Part shown: positions 57,322 to 64,000 of the stretch, piece by piece | How positions within the stretch are numbered: position 1 is the first letter of the stretch | Layout: the number at the start of each line of letters is the position of its first letter | Assembly: GCF_000959725.1 (NCBI RefSeq) | Contig: NZ_CP009323.1 | Coordinates: 1,426,001 to 1,490,000 of the forward strand | DNA from: Burkholderia gladioli | GTDB lineage: Bacteria > Pseudomonadota > Gammaproteobacteria > Burkholderiales > Burkholderiaceae | Reading direction: 5' to 3' | DNA length: 64,000 bases | Translations under genes and position numbers: made by a program | The notes under the pieces: generated by a model | The model's database searches: none | What the model was told of the DNA's origin: nothing | The model's input: only the letters and a program-made list of their open reading frames with translations

Positions 57322-57350
57322 TTGCGCCGCACCATCCCGCTGTGTATAGT
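57322..57350 (+). promoter_or_regulatory. Promoter of the candidate sRNA
   Basis: TTGCGC (57322-57327), a 17-base spacer and TATAGT (57345-57350) are near-consensus and stand in front of a short terminator-ended unit rather than a gene. Confidence 0.6.
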
Positions 57351-57356
57351 TGGACC

Positions 57357-57417
57357 TGTCTCCTCCATGTCTCCTCCTGATATGGATTAAGCCCGCTCCC
57401 CTTGAGCGGGCTTTTTT
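57357..57417 (+). ncRNA. Candidate small RNA with anti-Shine-Dalgarno loop
   Basis: About 60 bases run from the expected start to an intrinsic terminator. The first part holds two copies of TCTCCTCC; TCCAT (57364-57368) can pair with ATGGA (57382-57386) so that the second CTCCTCC is exposed in the loop. The second hairpin is the terminator. A C-rich loop complementary to ribosome binding sites is the design of several known riboregulators, and double-hairpin RNAs of this type have been reported in Burkholderia as far as I recall. No ORF is encoded. Confidence 0.55.
57389..57417 (+). terminator. Intrinsic terminator of the candidate sRNA
   Basis: AAGCCCGCTC, a short CCCTT-type loop and GAGCGGGCTT followed by a run of T's: 9-10 bp of perfect stem and a strong U-tail. 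Confidence 0.92.
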
Positions 57418-57574
57418 TCGTCCTGAATTTCTTAGCGACGCCATCCAGGCGAGCCATCGCTTCGACGATTCTGCCCGCGTCTGGCCACGCCCGCAGCCCC
57501 GCTTCCCCTGTCTGTCACGCCCTTCCCGGCGATCGTCTAGACTCGACGAGTCATTCGACAGGAGATTCCCCACG

Positions 57575-57991
57575 ATGAAACCCCCGATACTCGGCATCGA
57601 CCACGTGGTGCTGCGCGTGGCCGACATGAAGGCGATGGCGCGCTTCTACTGCGAGGTGATCGGCTGCCATATCGAGAAGGAACAGCCCGATCTCGGGCTG
57701 GTGCAGTTGCGCGCCGGCCATTCGCTGATCGACCTGCTGATCGAGAACGCGCCGATCGACCGCGCGGACAGCGGCGTGCCCGGCGCCGGCCGCAACATGG
57801 ATCATCTGTGCCTGCGCGTCGAGCCCTTCGACGCCGAGGCGCTGCGCGCGCATCTCGCGGCGCATGGCGCCCGGCCGGGCGAGCCCGCCGAGCGCTATGG
57901 CGCGGACGGCTACGGGCAGTCGATCTATCTGTTCGACCCGGAAGGCAACATGGTGGAGCTGAAAGGACCGCCGCGCGCCACGGCCGGCTGA
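57575..57991 (+). CDS. VOC (glyoxalase/dioxygenase) superfamily protein
   Basis: A 138-residue vicinal-oxygen-chelate protein from the ATG at 57575 (AGGAGA upstream). The paired beta-alpha-beta modules open with LGIDHVVLRVADMKAMARFY, where the His is the first metal ligand, and end with YLFDPEGNMVELKGP, where the Glu is the last; a second His lies in NMDHLCLRV. Such single-domain proteins are lyases, isomerases or resistance proteins; the activity is not predictable. Longer in-frame extension upstream crosses the sRNA and is not coding. Confidence 0.85.
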   Translation: MKPPILGIDHVVLRVADMKAMARFYCEVIGCHIEKEQPDLGLVQLRAGHSLIDLLIENAPIDRADSGVPGAGRNMDHLCLRVEPFDAEALRAHLAAHGARPGEPAERYGADGYGQSIYLFDPEGNMVELKGPPRATAG

Positions 57992-58068
57992 ACGAGGCGA
58001 GGCTCTTGAAGCACCGACGCGAGCCGGAAGCAAAGCGAGGCGCGAAGAACCCGGCCCCGAATCGCGCG

Positions 58069-58623
58069 TCAGCCCTCGCCGCGCGGCTTGAGCACGGTCC
58101 ATTCGACCGCGATCGGATCGTGCGTCGCGCTCGAGATCCACACCGTGCCGTCCTGGATCGTGCATTGCAGGCGCATGGTGCGTTCGGCCAGCGCGCCGAG
58201 CGCCTCGGCCGTGCCCTCCAGCAGCGACAGCACGCGCACGTTGCGCAGCCGCTCGACCTTGCCGCGCACGCCCTGCCACCAGATGTCCGAGGTGCGGCCA
58301 CCGTAGGCGATCACGTCCACCTCGCCCGAGCGACCGCTGGCCTTGGCGATGCGGCGCTCGTCGGGCTGGCCGATGTCGATCCAGGCCTCGATCGCGCCGG
58401 TCAGGTCCTTGAGCCAGAGGTCGGGCTCGTCGGTATCGGACAGCCCCTTGCAGAACTCCAGCCGTTCGTGCGCGAACAGCGCGAAGGCGACGATGCGCAC
58501 CATCATCCGCTCGTCCGTTTCGGACGGGTGGCGGGCCACCGTCAGCGAATGATCGCCGTAGTAATGCCGATCCATGTCGGCAATTTGCAGTTCGGCCTTG
58601 TAGATCGTCGATTTGAGCGCCAT
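58069..58623 (-). CDS. YaeQ family protein
   Basis: A 184-residue protein of the YaeQ family, recognised by ALKSTIYKAELQIADMDRHYY at the N-terminus, HPSETDERMMVRIVAFALFA and the region WIDIGQPDERRIAKAS. The fold is restriction-endonuclease-like; YaeQ was once said to suppress loss of the elongation factor RfaH, later attributed otherwise. Function unknown. Convergent with the VOC gene. Confidence 0.9.
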   Translation of the reverse strand: MALKSTIYKAELQIADMDRHYYGDHSLTVARHPSETDERMMVRIVAFALFAHERLEFCKGLSDTDEPDLWLKDLTGAIEAWIDIGQPDERRIAKASGRSGEVDVIAYGGRTSDIWWQGVRGKVERLRNVRVLSLLEGTAEALGALAERTMRLQCTIQDGTVWISSATHDPIAVEWTVLKPRGEG

Positions 58624-58848
58624 CGGGGGTCTTGCCGCGTGCGGCGAAAAGTTCGGTCGGGGCGTGGATGATACCGAATGCGCGAGGCCCTCGCCGTGGC
58701 CCCGTTTCAAAAACGGTGCGGCATCAGCCTGGACGGGACGCTATGAAGATCGCCTGGTCATACAAGAAAATCCAAAACGCCCGCCGCGCGCAATGCCTAG
58801 AATGAAAGCAAGGGTGCCGTCCCGCCCGCCAGCCGCACGGAGGCCATC

Positions 58849-59028
58849 GTGGTCGAGCAAGTGATCCTGGGCATTTTTCTGGTGCTGCCGCTCGTGATCG
58901 TCGCGGCCCTGTTCTCCGACGAGCTATGGCAGGAACATCGCCGGCGCCATCCGCGCGAGATGCGGCCCGTGCATGCCGGCCATATCGACTGGCGCCATCC
59001 CTGGAAACATTGGCGACGCGGGCATTGA
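58849..59028 (+). CDS. Small membrane protein, 59 residues
   Basis: GTG start with GGAGG seven bases upstream. The product is one N-terminal membrane helix (VILGIFLVLPLVIVAALF, about residues 5-22) followed by a charged, His/Arg/Trp-rich cytoplasmic or periplasmic tail (LWQEHRRRHPREMRPVHAGH, then DWRHPWKHWRRGH). Too short for most gene finders. The strong ribosome site and the clean division into helix and basic tail argue that it is real. Unrecognised family; a membrane-complex accessory or a heme/metal-binding tail are possibilities. Confidence 0.6.
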   Translation: MVEQVILGIFLVLPLVIVAALFSDELWQEHRRRHPREMRPVHAGHIDWRHPWKHWRRGH

Positions 59029-59095
59029 TCCCGCGCCAACGGCACAGCCGCTAAACAGCAACACGCGTCGCTTCCTCCCTTCTTCTCTCGCCGCC

Positions 59096-59130
59096 GCCGG
59101 GCGCCAAGGCACGATGCCCTGGCGCCCGGC
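59096..59130. terminator. Strong hairpin between convergent genes
   Basis: GCCGGGCGCCAAGGC (59096-59110) pairs with GCCCTGGCGCCCGGC (59116-59130) over a five-base loop with one G-T pair. It sits between the small membrane protein gene and the cupin gene. No U-run on either side. Confidence 0.5.
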
Positions 59131-59139
59131 GCGCTTCGT

Positions 59140-60087
59140 TCAGCGCGCGAAGCGGATATCGAGCGCGCGCAGGTAGGTCTGCAAGCCCGCGTCCTGCAGC
59201 GGAATCACATAGGCCACGTCGTTCGACTCGTTGAAGTGCGCATGCCAGTAGCCCGGCGGCGTGACGAAAGCCATGCCCGGCGTCCAGTCGACGCGCACCG
59301 GATCGACGATGTTGCCGGCCTCGTCCAGCTCGGTGCCCACCAGCGTGTACACGCCCGGGCGACAGGCGGGGATGAAGTCGAGCGCGATCGACTGGTGGCG
59401 ATGCGGCTTCTGCACGCTGTTGGCCGCGATCACGCCGAACATCGCCCACATCGAATGCGTGACCGTGCGCGTCTGCGGGAAATGGCGGTTGCCGAGCAAC
59501 ACGCTCACGCGGTTGCGCAGCGCGGCGCCCGGTGCCGACGCCACCTTGTCCAGTTCCTCCTTCGCGCGCGCGGCCGGGTACAGCGTCGGCTCGAAGCGCG
59601 GGTTCGCGACGCGCGTGCCGAGATAGTCGAGCAGCGGCGCGTCGTTCACGTAGTACAGGCGCGCGGTGGAATCGGCGCTCAGCGTTGCCGGCGCGCCGCC
59701 GGGCAGCGAGAAGAAATCGCCCTGCGCGAAGCGGAACGCGCTGTCGCGCTGCGCCACCGAGCCGGCGCCCTCGAGCACGTAGAACACCAGCGAGGTCGCG
59801 TTCGGGTCGACGCTGAGTTGCTCGCCCGCGACGATGCGCACGAAGTTCGCCATCAGGTCCGGACCCGTCGCCGGGTAGTCGCAGCCGAGTTCGGCCGACA
59901 GATCCAGCGGCACGATGCGCGTCGGGCCGCTGTCGTAGAGCGAGGCGGGGAAGCTGCGATACGGCACGCGCGAAATCAGCTTCGCGCCGATCGGGTTCGC
60001 CGACGAGGTGTATTCGAAATACTCGGCGTCGCGCATCGCGCGTTCGTCGTCGAGTTGCAGCGTGGGGGCGGGGGTCTTGTCGAGCAT
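59140..60087 (-). CDS. Cupin protein similar to gentisate/salicylate 1,2-dioxygenases
   Basis: A 315-residue bicupin. The first cupin lies near residues 85-150 (FYVLEGAGSVAQRDSAFRFAQGDFFSLPGG) and the second near 215-295 (PHRHQSIALDFIPACRPGVYTLVGTEL, with His-x-His, and PPGYWHAHFNE). The pattern fits gentisate-1,2-dioxygenase-type ring-cleaving enzymes, which bind Fe(II) through His residues. It is divergent from a LysR regulator with a 210-base control region, the common arrangement for aromatic degradation genes. No other pathway genes are adjacent, so the true substrate is unknown; it could also be a non-catalytic cupin. Confidence 0.75.
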   Translation of the reverse strand: MLDKTPAPTLQLDDERAMRDAEYFEYTSSANPIGAKLISRVPYRSFPASLYDSGPTRIVPLDLSAELGCDYPATGPDLMANFVRIVAGEQLSVDPNATSLVFYVLEGAGSVAQRDSAFRFAQGDFFSLPGGAPATLSADSTARLYYVNDAPLLDYLGTRVANPRFEPTLYPAARAKEELDKVASAPGAALRNRVSVLLGNRHFPQTRTVTHSMWAMFGVIAANSVQKPHRHQSIALDFIPACRPGVYTLVGTELDEAGNIVDPVRVDWTPGMAFVTPPGYWHAHFNESNDVAYVIPLQDAGLQTYLRALDIRFAR

Positions 60088-60202
60088 GATGCGGCTCCTT
60101 CATGGCGGGAAGCGTCCGGCGCGCAGGATCACGGCCGTCGACGTTGGAGCGACTATAGAGGCGCGCCCGGCCGGGACGGAACCGCGCCGCCGGGAAATGA
60201 GC

Positions 60203-60212
60203 TTTGCGCAAA
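60203..60212. promoter_or_regulatory. Candidate operator in cupin/LysR control region
   Basis: TTTGCGCAAA is a perfect 10-base palindrome midway between the divergent cupin gene (start 60087) and LysR gene (start 60298). CTATAG (about 60152-60157) on the minus strand side and TACACT (60241-60246) on the plus strand could be -10 boxes. Confidence 0.35.
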
Positions 60213-60297
60213 AGGGACAACCCGGTCCCTGGCTTTGCCCTACACTGCATGCGACCCCAACCAGGCGCGCGCCAGCCGACGCGGCCCGTCATCCGCC

Positions 60298-61233
60298 ATG
60301 GACTATTTCTCCGCGATCCGCGCCTTCCTGCATGCCGCCGAATCGGGCAGCTTCAGCAAGGCCGCCGACCGCATCGCCGTGAAGACCTCGACCGTATCGC
60401 GCTACGTGAGCGAGCTCGAGCGCGACCTCGGCATCGCGCTGTTCAACCGCTCCACGCGCGGGCTGGTGCTGACCGAAGGCGGCCGCGTGTTTCGCGAGCA
60501 TGCGCAGGCCGTGCTGGCCGCGCTCGACGAGGCGCGCGAGGCGACGTCCTCCTTGAACGCCTCGCCGCGCGGGCTGCTGCGCGTGACCATGCCGCGCGCC
60601 TTCGGCCTGCGCCACGTGATCCCGCACCTGCCCGAATTCACCGCGCGCTATCCCGGCATCGATATCGACGCGGTGCTCAGCGACGAGACCGTCAACCTGA
60701 TCGACAACGGCATCGACCTCGCGATCCGGATCGGCGTGCTGCCCGATTCGCAGCTGATCGCGCGGCGGCTGGCCATGCATCGACGCATCGTCTGCGCGAG
60801 CCCGGGCTACCTGGAACAGCACGGCGCGCCGGACTCGCCGGCGGCGCTCGCCGGGCACGAGGTGCTGCGCTTCCCGCTGATGCCGGACGATCGCTGGTGG
60901 TTCGCGGCACGCGCGCCGCGCGGCGAAGAGCAGGTCGACGAGTCGATCCCGGTGCAACTGCGCGGCCGACTGCGCGCCGACGATACCGACGCGCTGCGGC
61001 AGCTCGCGATCGCCGGCTGCGGCATCGCCCTGCTGCCGGTCTGGGCGCTGGGCCATGCCTTGCGCGACGGCCGGCTGGTGCATCTGCTGGCCGATTGGGA
61101 CGTGCAGACGGCGCGAACCGCGTCGGCGATCTGGGCGGTTTATCCGCCGAAGAAGACGGTGTCGTCGAAGGTGCGCGCGTTCATCGATTTTTATGCCGAT
61201 CGATATGCGCGGCTGGTCGACTGGGAAAGCTGA
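60298..61233 (+). CDS. LysR-family transcriptional regulator
   Basis: A 311-residue regulator with N-terminal winged helix-turn-helix (about 1-60: AIRAFLHAAESGSFSKAADRIAVKTSTVSRYVSELE) and a full substrate-binding domain (RGLLRVTMPRAFGLRHVIPHLPEFTARYPGI onward). It resembles the CrgA/AaeR-type subgroup. Divergent from the cupin dioxygenase-like gene, which it probably controls. The ATG has CGCC just upstream and no strong ribosome site. Confidence 0.9.
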   Translation: MDYFSAIRAFLHAAESGSFSKAADRIAVKTSTVSRYVSELERDLGIALFNRSTRGLVLTEGGRVFREHAQAVLAALDEAREATSSLNASPRGLLRVTMPRAFGLRHVIPHLPEFTARYPGIDIDAVLSDETVNLIDNGIDLAIRIGVLPDSQLIARRLAMHRRIVCASPGYLEQHGAPDSPAALAGHEVLRFPLMPDDRWWFAARAPRGEEQVDESIPVQLRGRLRADDTDALRQLAIAGCGIALLPVWALGHALRDGRLVHLLADWDVQTARTASAIWAVYPPKKTVSSKVRAFIDFYADRYARLVDWES

Positions 61234-61245
61234 CGACGTGGCGAA

Positions 61246-61533
61246 TCAATAACCAGCAGGCTGGTGCTGCTCGTAAGCGCGCTCCTGGCGCACGCGTTCG
61301 TCGCGGATCCGCTGTTCGCGCTGATGCTCGTAGAGCAGGCGCTGGTTGCGCAGCTCGTCCTGGTAGTGGCGCTGGGCGCGCAGGTAGTCGTCGTGGTCGT
61401 TGACGCGCAGGTAGCGCGACGCGTCGGGGCGAGCGCCGTCAAGACGCGATTGGGCCGCGGCCGGCATCGCGGCGATCACCCCGGTGAAGGCCAAGGCGCA
61501 GCAGGCGAGCGAAAACCGTGAACGTGGCGACAT
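61246..61533 (-). CDS. Hypothetical exported protein, 95 residues
   Basis: A signal peptide (FSLACCALAFTGVIAAMPAAAQ, cleavage after AQ or near it) followed by about 65 residues that are strongly charged and helical (ASRYLRVNDHDDYLRAQRHY, then repeated R-x-R-x-E and HQREQRIRDERVRQERAYE). This gives a small periplasmic helical protein, unrecognised, common in style for Burkholderia. It is convergent with the LysR gene. Function unknown. Confidence 0.65.
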   Translation of the reverse strand: MSPRSRFSLACCALAFTGVIAAMPAAAQSRLDGARPDASRYLRVNDHDDYLRAQRHYQDELRNQRLLYEHQREQRIRDERVRQERAYEQHQPAGY

Positions 61534-61641
61534 GCTCGTTTCCCGGTGAAAAGGTGAAGGGTCACCGTAGCATTCCCACGGCGGGCATATCGGGAGATGG
61601 CGAAGCGGATTTCGGGGATGCGAAACGAGAAACTGTACGGG

Positions 61642-62046
61642 CTAGAGGATCACCTGCCCGAACCGTCCCTTGCCAGCGAACGCGTAGGGCACCTTGAAAG
61701 CGGCGCCACCGGCCATGCCTTCGGCTTGCTCGACGATGCGCGGCCACCAGCGCACAAGGGAGTACGCCTTGTCCCAGAATTTGTGGCTCGACCATCCTCG
61801 GTCGAGGAAGAACACGATCAAGCCGGCACGACGCAGGGCTTCGCGCTCCAGCCCCTTGTTCAGCTTGTCGTGGGTGACCACCGACCACCCGCCTTCCCTT
61901 GCCAGCGCGGCGATCCAGTCCGAATCGGGCGTATTCGGCGGAAACAGGTCCTTCAAATGCACGACGCGATGCCCTGAGTTTTCCGACAAGGCATGCAGCG
62001 CTCTGGCCAGGGCAGGCGGCAAGTTGTTGTCGACAAAGAAGTTCAT
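61642..62046 (-). CDS. VapC45-like toxin (DUF5615, PIN-like)
   Basis: A 134-residue PIN-domain-like protein: first acidic residue in NFFVDNNLPPALARAL, then PDSDWIAALAREGGWSVVTHD with the second and third Asp, as in DUF5615 proteins. The size (134) and the partner gene match the VapBC45 type of toxin-antitoxin pair (about 138 and 239 residues in Mycobacterium, from memory). PIN toxins cleave RNA. Its ATG overlaps the antitoxin stop (ATGA). Confidence 0.75.
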   Translation of the reverse strand: MNFFVDNNLPPALARALHALSENSGHRVVHLKDLFPPNTPDSDWIAALAREGGWSVVTHDKLNKGLEREALRRAGLIVFFLDRGWSSHKFWDKAYSLVRWWPRIVEQAEGMAGGAAFKVPYAFAGKGRFGQVIL

Positions 62047-62729
62047 GCGGCGATCAGGCTTTCTTCGAACGCGATGGCCGCGTCCACCGATGCCACCGGA
62101 ACCTCGTAGAGCCTCGCCACCATGTGCCGATCGCCCTCGGCGATGAAGGCATCGTGCAGGATCGATGTCCTCACGGCCCCATCGGTCACGACGGGTTTTC
62201 CGAACGCAATCGCCGGGTCGAGCACGACTGCCTTGCTGCGAGGCGTGGGATACCAGCGAGCCGCCACCTGGTCCGCGCCGAACTCGATGCCGCTGTACAG
62301 CGAGGGCTCGATGATCCGCCGAAAAGCGTATTGCTTGCGCACCAGGTCGAGCAACTCGGTTTCGCCGGTTTCCTCCATCGCCGAGGCGAATATCGTGCGG
62401 CCGTCGGTGCGAAACTGCCGGGAGGTGAAGGGATAGTCAGTGGCGAACAGTTCGCGGGCACGTTGGCTGGCGACGCGGATCGTCTGCAGACTGACGCCGT
62501 GTTGTCGAAACGCCCGCACGAACCGAACTTCCAGCAAGTCGTGAAAGCCGATCCCGTCCATCTGCTGATCGAATTCCGTAGCCCACAGCGGTGGAACCTC
62601 GACAGGCAGCTCCTTGCGCGGATCGCGATAGGAATAACCAGCCAGCCAGCGGCGCAACTCACGGAGCGGAATTTGCGTGAGCAAGGCGGCTTCAGGGTAG
62701 GTGTAGAGACCGACGCCCGTCAGCTTCAT
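62043..62729 (-). CDS. VapB45-like antitoxin (DUF433 with N-terminal helix-turn-helix)
   Basis: A 228-residue protein from the ATG at 62729 (GGAGG upstream). The N-terminal part (LTQIPLRELRRWL, then DLLEVRFVRAFRQHGVSLQTIRVASQRARELF) resembles a MerR/HTH-like DNA-binding region; the C-terminal third is a DUF433 domain (LDPAIAFGKPVVTDGAVRTSILHDAFIAEGD, then VARLYEVPVASVDAAIAFEE). The long form plus PIN partner is the VapB45 layout. Autoregulation through the palindrome upstream is likely. Confidence 0.75.
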   Translation of the reverse strand: MKLTGVGLYTYPEAALLTQIPLRELRRWLAGYSYRDPRKELPVEVPPLWATEFDQQMDGIGFHDLLEVRFVRAFRQHGVSLQTIRVASQRARELFATDYPFTSRQFRTDGRTIFASAMEETGETELLDLVRKQYAFRRIIEPSLYSGIEFGADQVAARWYPTPRSKAVVLDPAIAFGKPVVTDGAVRTSILHDAFIAEGDRHMVARLYEVPVASVDAAIAFEESLIAA

Positions 62730-62785
62730 TCGCACCTCCCTGGAAAGTTGACCGGTCGAACACTTCGCGTGCTCGAAAACCACTC

Positions 62786-62799
62786 GATTCTACAGAATC
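62786..62799. promoter_or_regulatory. Operator palindrome upstream of the VapBC45-like pair
   Basis: GATTCT-AC-AGAATC is a perfect inverted repeat 57 bases before the antitoxin start, and on the minus strand it overlaps TAGAAT, a possible -10 box. Confidence 0.5.
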
Positions 62800-62889
62800 C
62801 CGCTGACAACTTTCGACAAGTCCGCTCGATAAGGCCACCATTTACCCGCCCAGCGCCACCGTGTCGCGGACGCGATATCCCGTGCCAAC

Positions 62890-63687
62890 TCAAAACCGAT
62901 AACTCACCCCCGCCATGCCGAAATAATTGCTCCTGGCCTGCACGATCGGGCTGTCGCCGAAGCGCCCGAGCAGGCGAGTCACCCCGCCCGTCGCCAGCAC
63001 CGACCAGTGCTGCGACACGCTCCAGTTCCAGGCGACCGTCGCCGATGCGCTGTCGATTCCGCCGCCGACCGAATAAGGCCGGAAGCGGCTCGCCGCGGCC
63101 TGGGCATCGGTGACGCCATAAAAGGTCTGCCCATAACGCCCCGTGCCGGCATGCACGCTGCTGGTCACCATGATCGTGTGGTGTGCAGTCTTCAGCAGCG
63201 GCACCGCGAGGTCCAGATGCCCCGACACGCCGTGCGAGGTATGCGTCACCGGCGTATCGAGCGCGACGCTCAGCTCCGCGTCGCCGAACAGCGTCACCCC
63301 CGCGCGCACGCCCACCAGCACCGAGCCGGGGATCCGGCCCATTCCCTTCAGGTAATCCGAGCCCGGCAGATCGACGCGGTTCTCGTCGTCGCGGCCCGGA
63401 TCGTAGTTGACGGCCGCCGAGACGAACACGCCATGCGGCAGGTCGAGCCGATAACCGGCGCCATTGCTGCTGTCGATGAAAAAACCATTGCCGAACTTCG
63501 CCGCGAACGACGGCGCCGGTACGGCCCGGTACTGCTTGCTGCCCGGATAACGCGGCGCGACGGCGGCGCCGAGCGAGACCGTGTAGTCGTTGTCCGCATG
63601 GGCGGCGGTGGCGAGGGCCAGGCCGGCGAGCGGCACATAGCGACGAAGGCGGCTGAGCTGGCCGAGGCGGCGAAGTGGGAGGCGCAC
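62890..63687 (-). CDS. MipA/OmpV family outer-membrane protein (paralogue)
   Basis: A 265-residue beta-barrel protein from a GTG at 63687, giving a signal peptide (LPLAGLALATAAHA-like) and mature start DNDYTVSLGAAVAPRYPGSKQYRA. It shares blocks with the protein at 28551-29321: GSDYLKGMGRIPGSVL, SVHAGTGRYGQTFYGV, LATGGVTRLLG and the C-terminal aromatic YRF. An upstream in-frame ATG exists (63774) but adds residues outside the signal peptide. It is divergent from an OmpR-type response regulator 215 bases away, which may control it, as is usual for MipA/OmpV genes next to RstA-like systems. Confidence 0.83.
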   Translation of the reverse strand: MRLPLRRLGQLSRLRRYVPLAGLALATAAHADNDYTVSLGAAVAPRYPGSKQYRAVPAPSFAAKFGNGFFIDSSNGAGYRLDLPHGVFVSAAVNYDPGRDDENRVDLPGSDYLKGMGRIPGSVLVGVRAGVTLFGDAELSVALDTPVTHTSHGVSGHLDLAVPLLKTAHHTIMVTSSVHAGTGRYGQTFYGVTDAQAAASRFRPYSVGGGIDSASATVAWNWSVSQHWSVLATGGVTRLLGRFGDSPIVQARSNYFGMAGVSYRF

Positions 63688-63901
63688 GATGGTTCGATCG
63701 AGGTGAGGGAGAGCGCAGTCTAGGAGCCGCCGTGCGCCGAGACTGTCCCGAATCTGCGGGGATTCTGTGATCAATTGTGTTCAAGTGTCCGCGATTGTGC
63801 TTTCGCGGCTTTTGCCGCGACTGACGCGGATAGAATCGGCCTGCCGCGCTCCTGCCGCCTTCTTGCCGCCGCCATGCCGGGCAGGCCGCGGGCATTCCGG
63901 G

Positions 63902-64000
63902 ATGACCATGACAGACGAACCACTCAAGCATCGCGTGCTGCTGATCGAGGACGACGACCGCCTCGCCCAGCTGGTGAGCGAATATCTCGACGGCTATGAA
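63902..64000 (+). CDS. OmpR-family response regulator, 3' partial
   Basis: Only the first 33 residues are in the window, cut by its end. They show a receiver domain start: HRVLLIEDDDRLAQLVSEYLDGYE, where the acidic E-D-D pair is the metal site. ATG at 63902, with a second ATG two codons later. Divergent from the MipA-like gene; an RstA-like regulator of the envelope is the likely identity, to be confirmed outside the window. Confidence 0.75.
   Translation, partial: MTMTDEPLKHRVLLIEDDDRLAQLVSEYLDGYE

Larger units (their letters stand above)
57077..57574. other. Region between ada and VOC gene holding a candidate sRNA
   Basis: A 498-base gap. The first 240 bases contain the ada promoter side and nothing I can call. 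A plus-strand sRNA candidate with its promoter occupies 57322-57417. After it comes the leader of the VOC gene with GGAGA at its ribosome site. No protein gene fits. Confidence 0.5.

Noticed and set aside
58069..58623. YaeQ as a regulator of the adjacent genes
   Set aside because: The neighbourhood gives no link and the old regulatory claim for the family is not sound.

Overview
The window is high-GC, densely coded DNA from the primary chromosome of a Burkholderia sensu stricto species (Betaproteobacteria). The genus call rests on gene content and gene order read from the translations: metX-metW with slmA, mreBCD-mrdA-rodA divergent from gatCAB, def-fmt-lysE-htpX, rsmB-DUF4390-ntrY-ntrX, queC-queE-queD and dprA-thioredoxin-topB. 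A plant-associated species of the gladioli/glumae type is possible but is not shown.

Layout. 1-5 kb: the end of slmA, then metX-metW (methionine synthesis) behind a leader that looks like a SAM-II riboswitch, an AmpG-type permease and an M48 protease. 5-9 kb: an AraC regulator divergent from a zinc alcohol dehydrogenase, then exonuclease III and a PPK2 kinase. 9-19.5 kb: gatCAB (Gln-tRNA amidotransferase) back to back with the cell-shape cluster mreB-mreC-mreD-mrdA-rodA. In this sequence mrdA and rodA share one open frame because the mrdA tail is frame-shifted. 19.5-29.3 kb: a Sel1-repeat protein, queuosine genes queC/E/D, tRNA-Phe, the NtrY/NtrX-like two-component pair with DUF4390 and rsmB, and a MipA/OmpV porin-like protein. 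29.6-30.2 kb: an RHH/RelE toxin-antitoxin pair with a palindromic operator. 30.5-42.7 kb: htpX, lysE, fmt, def, dprA, a thioredoxin, topB, a LysR regulator, a D-2-hydroxyacid dehydrogenase, a patatin phospholipase and a thioesterase.

42.9-53.2 kb is an accessory island between a tRNA-Lys(CTT) gene and gshA. Its core (43.5-50.6 kb) is visibly less GC-rich and encodes a type I (type IC-like) restriction-modification operon in the order hsdM-hsdS-prrC-hsdR. The third gene is a PrrC-type anticodon nuclease with its ATPase motifs and Arg/Glu/His catalytic residues intact, so the locus has the architecture of the E. coli prr phage-exclusion system: HsdMSR should hold PrrC silent, and damage to the restriction complex by a phage should release PrrC to cut host tRNA-Lys. 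Downstream lie small unrecognised ORFs and a shortened DUF3396 (type VI immunity-like) gene. No integrase, transposase or clear att repeat is visible.

53.2-64 kb returns to core genes: gshA, ada-alkA (adaptive response to alkylation), a candidate small RNA with an anti-Shine-Dalgarno loop, a VOC protein, YaeQ, a 59-residue membrane protein, a gentisate-dioxygenase-like cupin with a divergent LysR regulator, a VapBC45-like toxin-antitoxin pair, a second MipA/OmpV protein and the start of an OmpR-type response regulator cut off by the window end.
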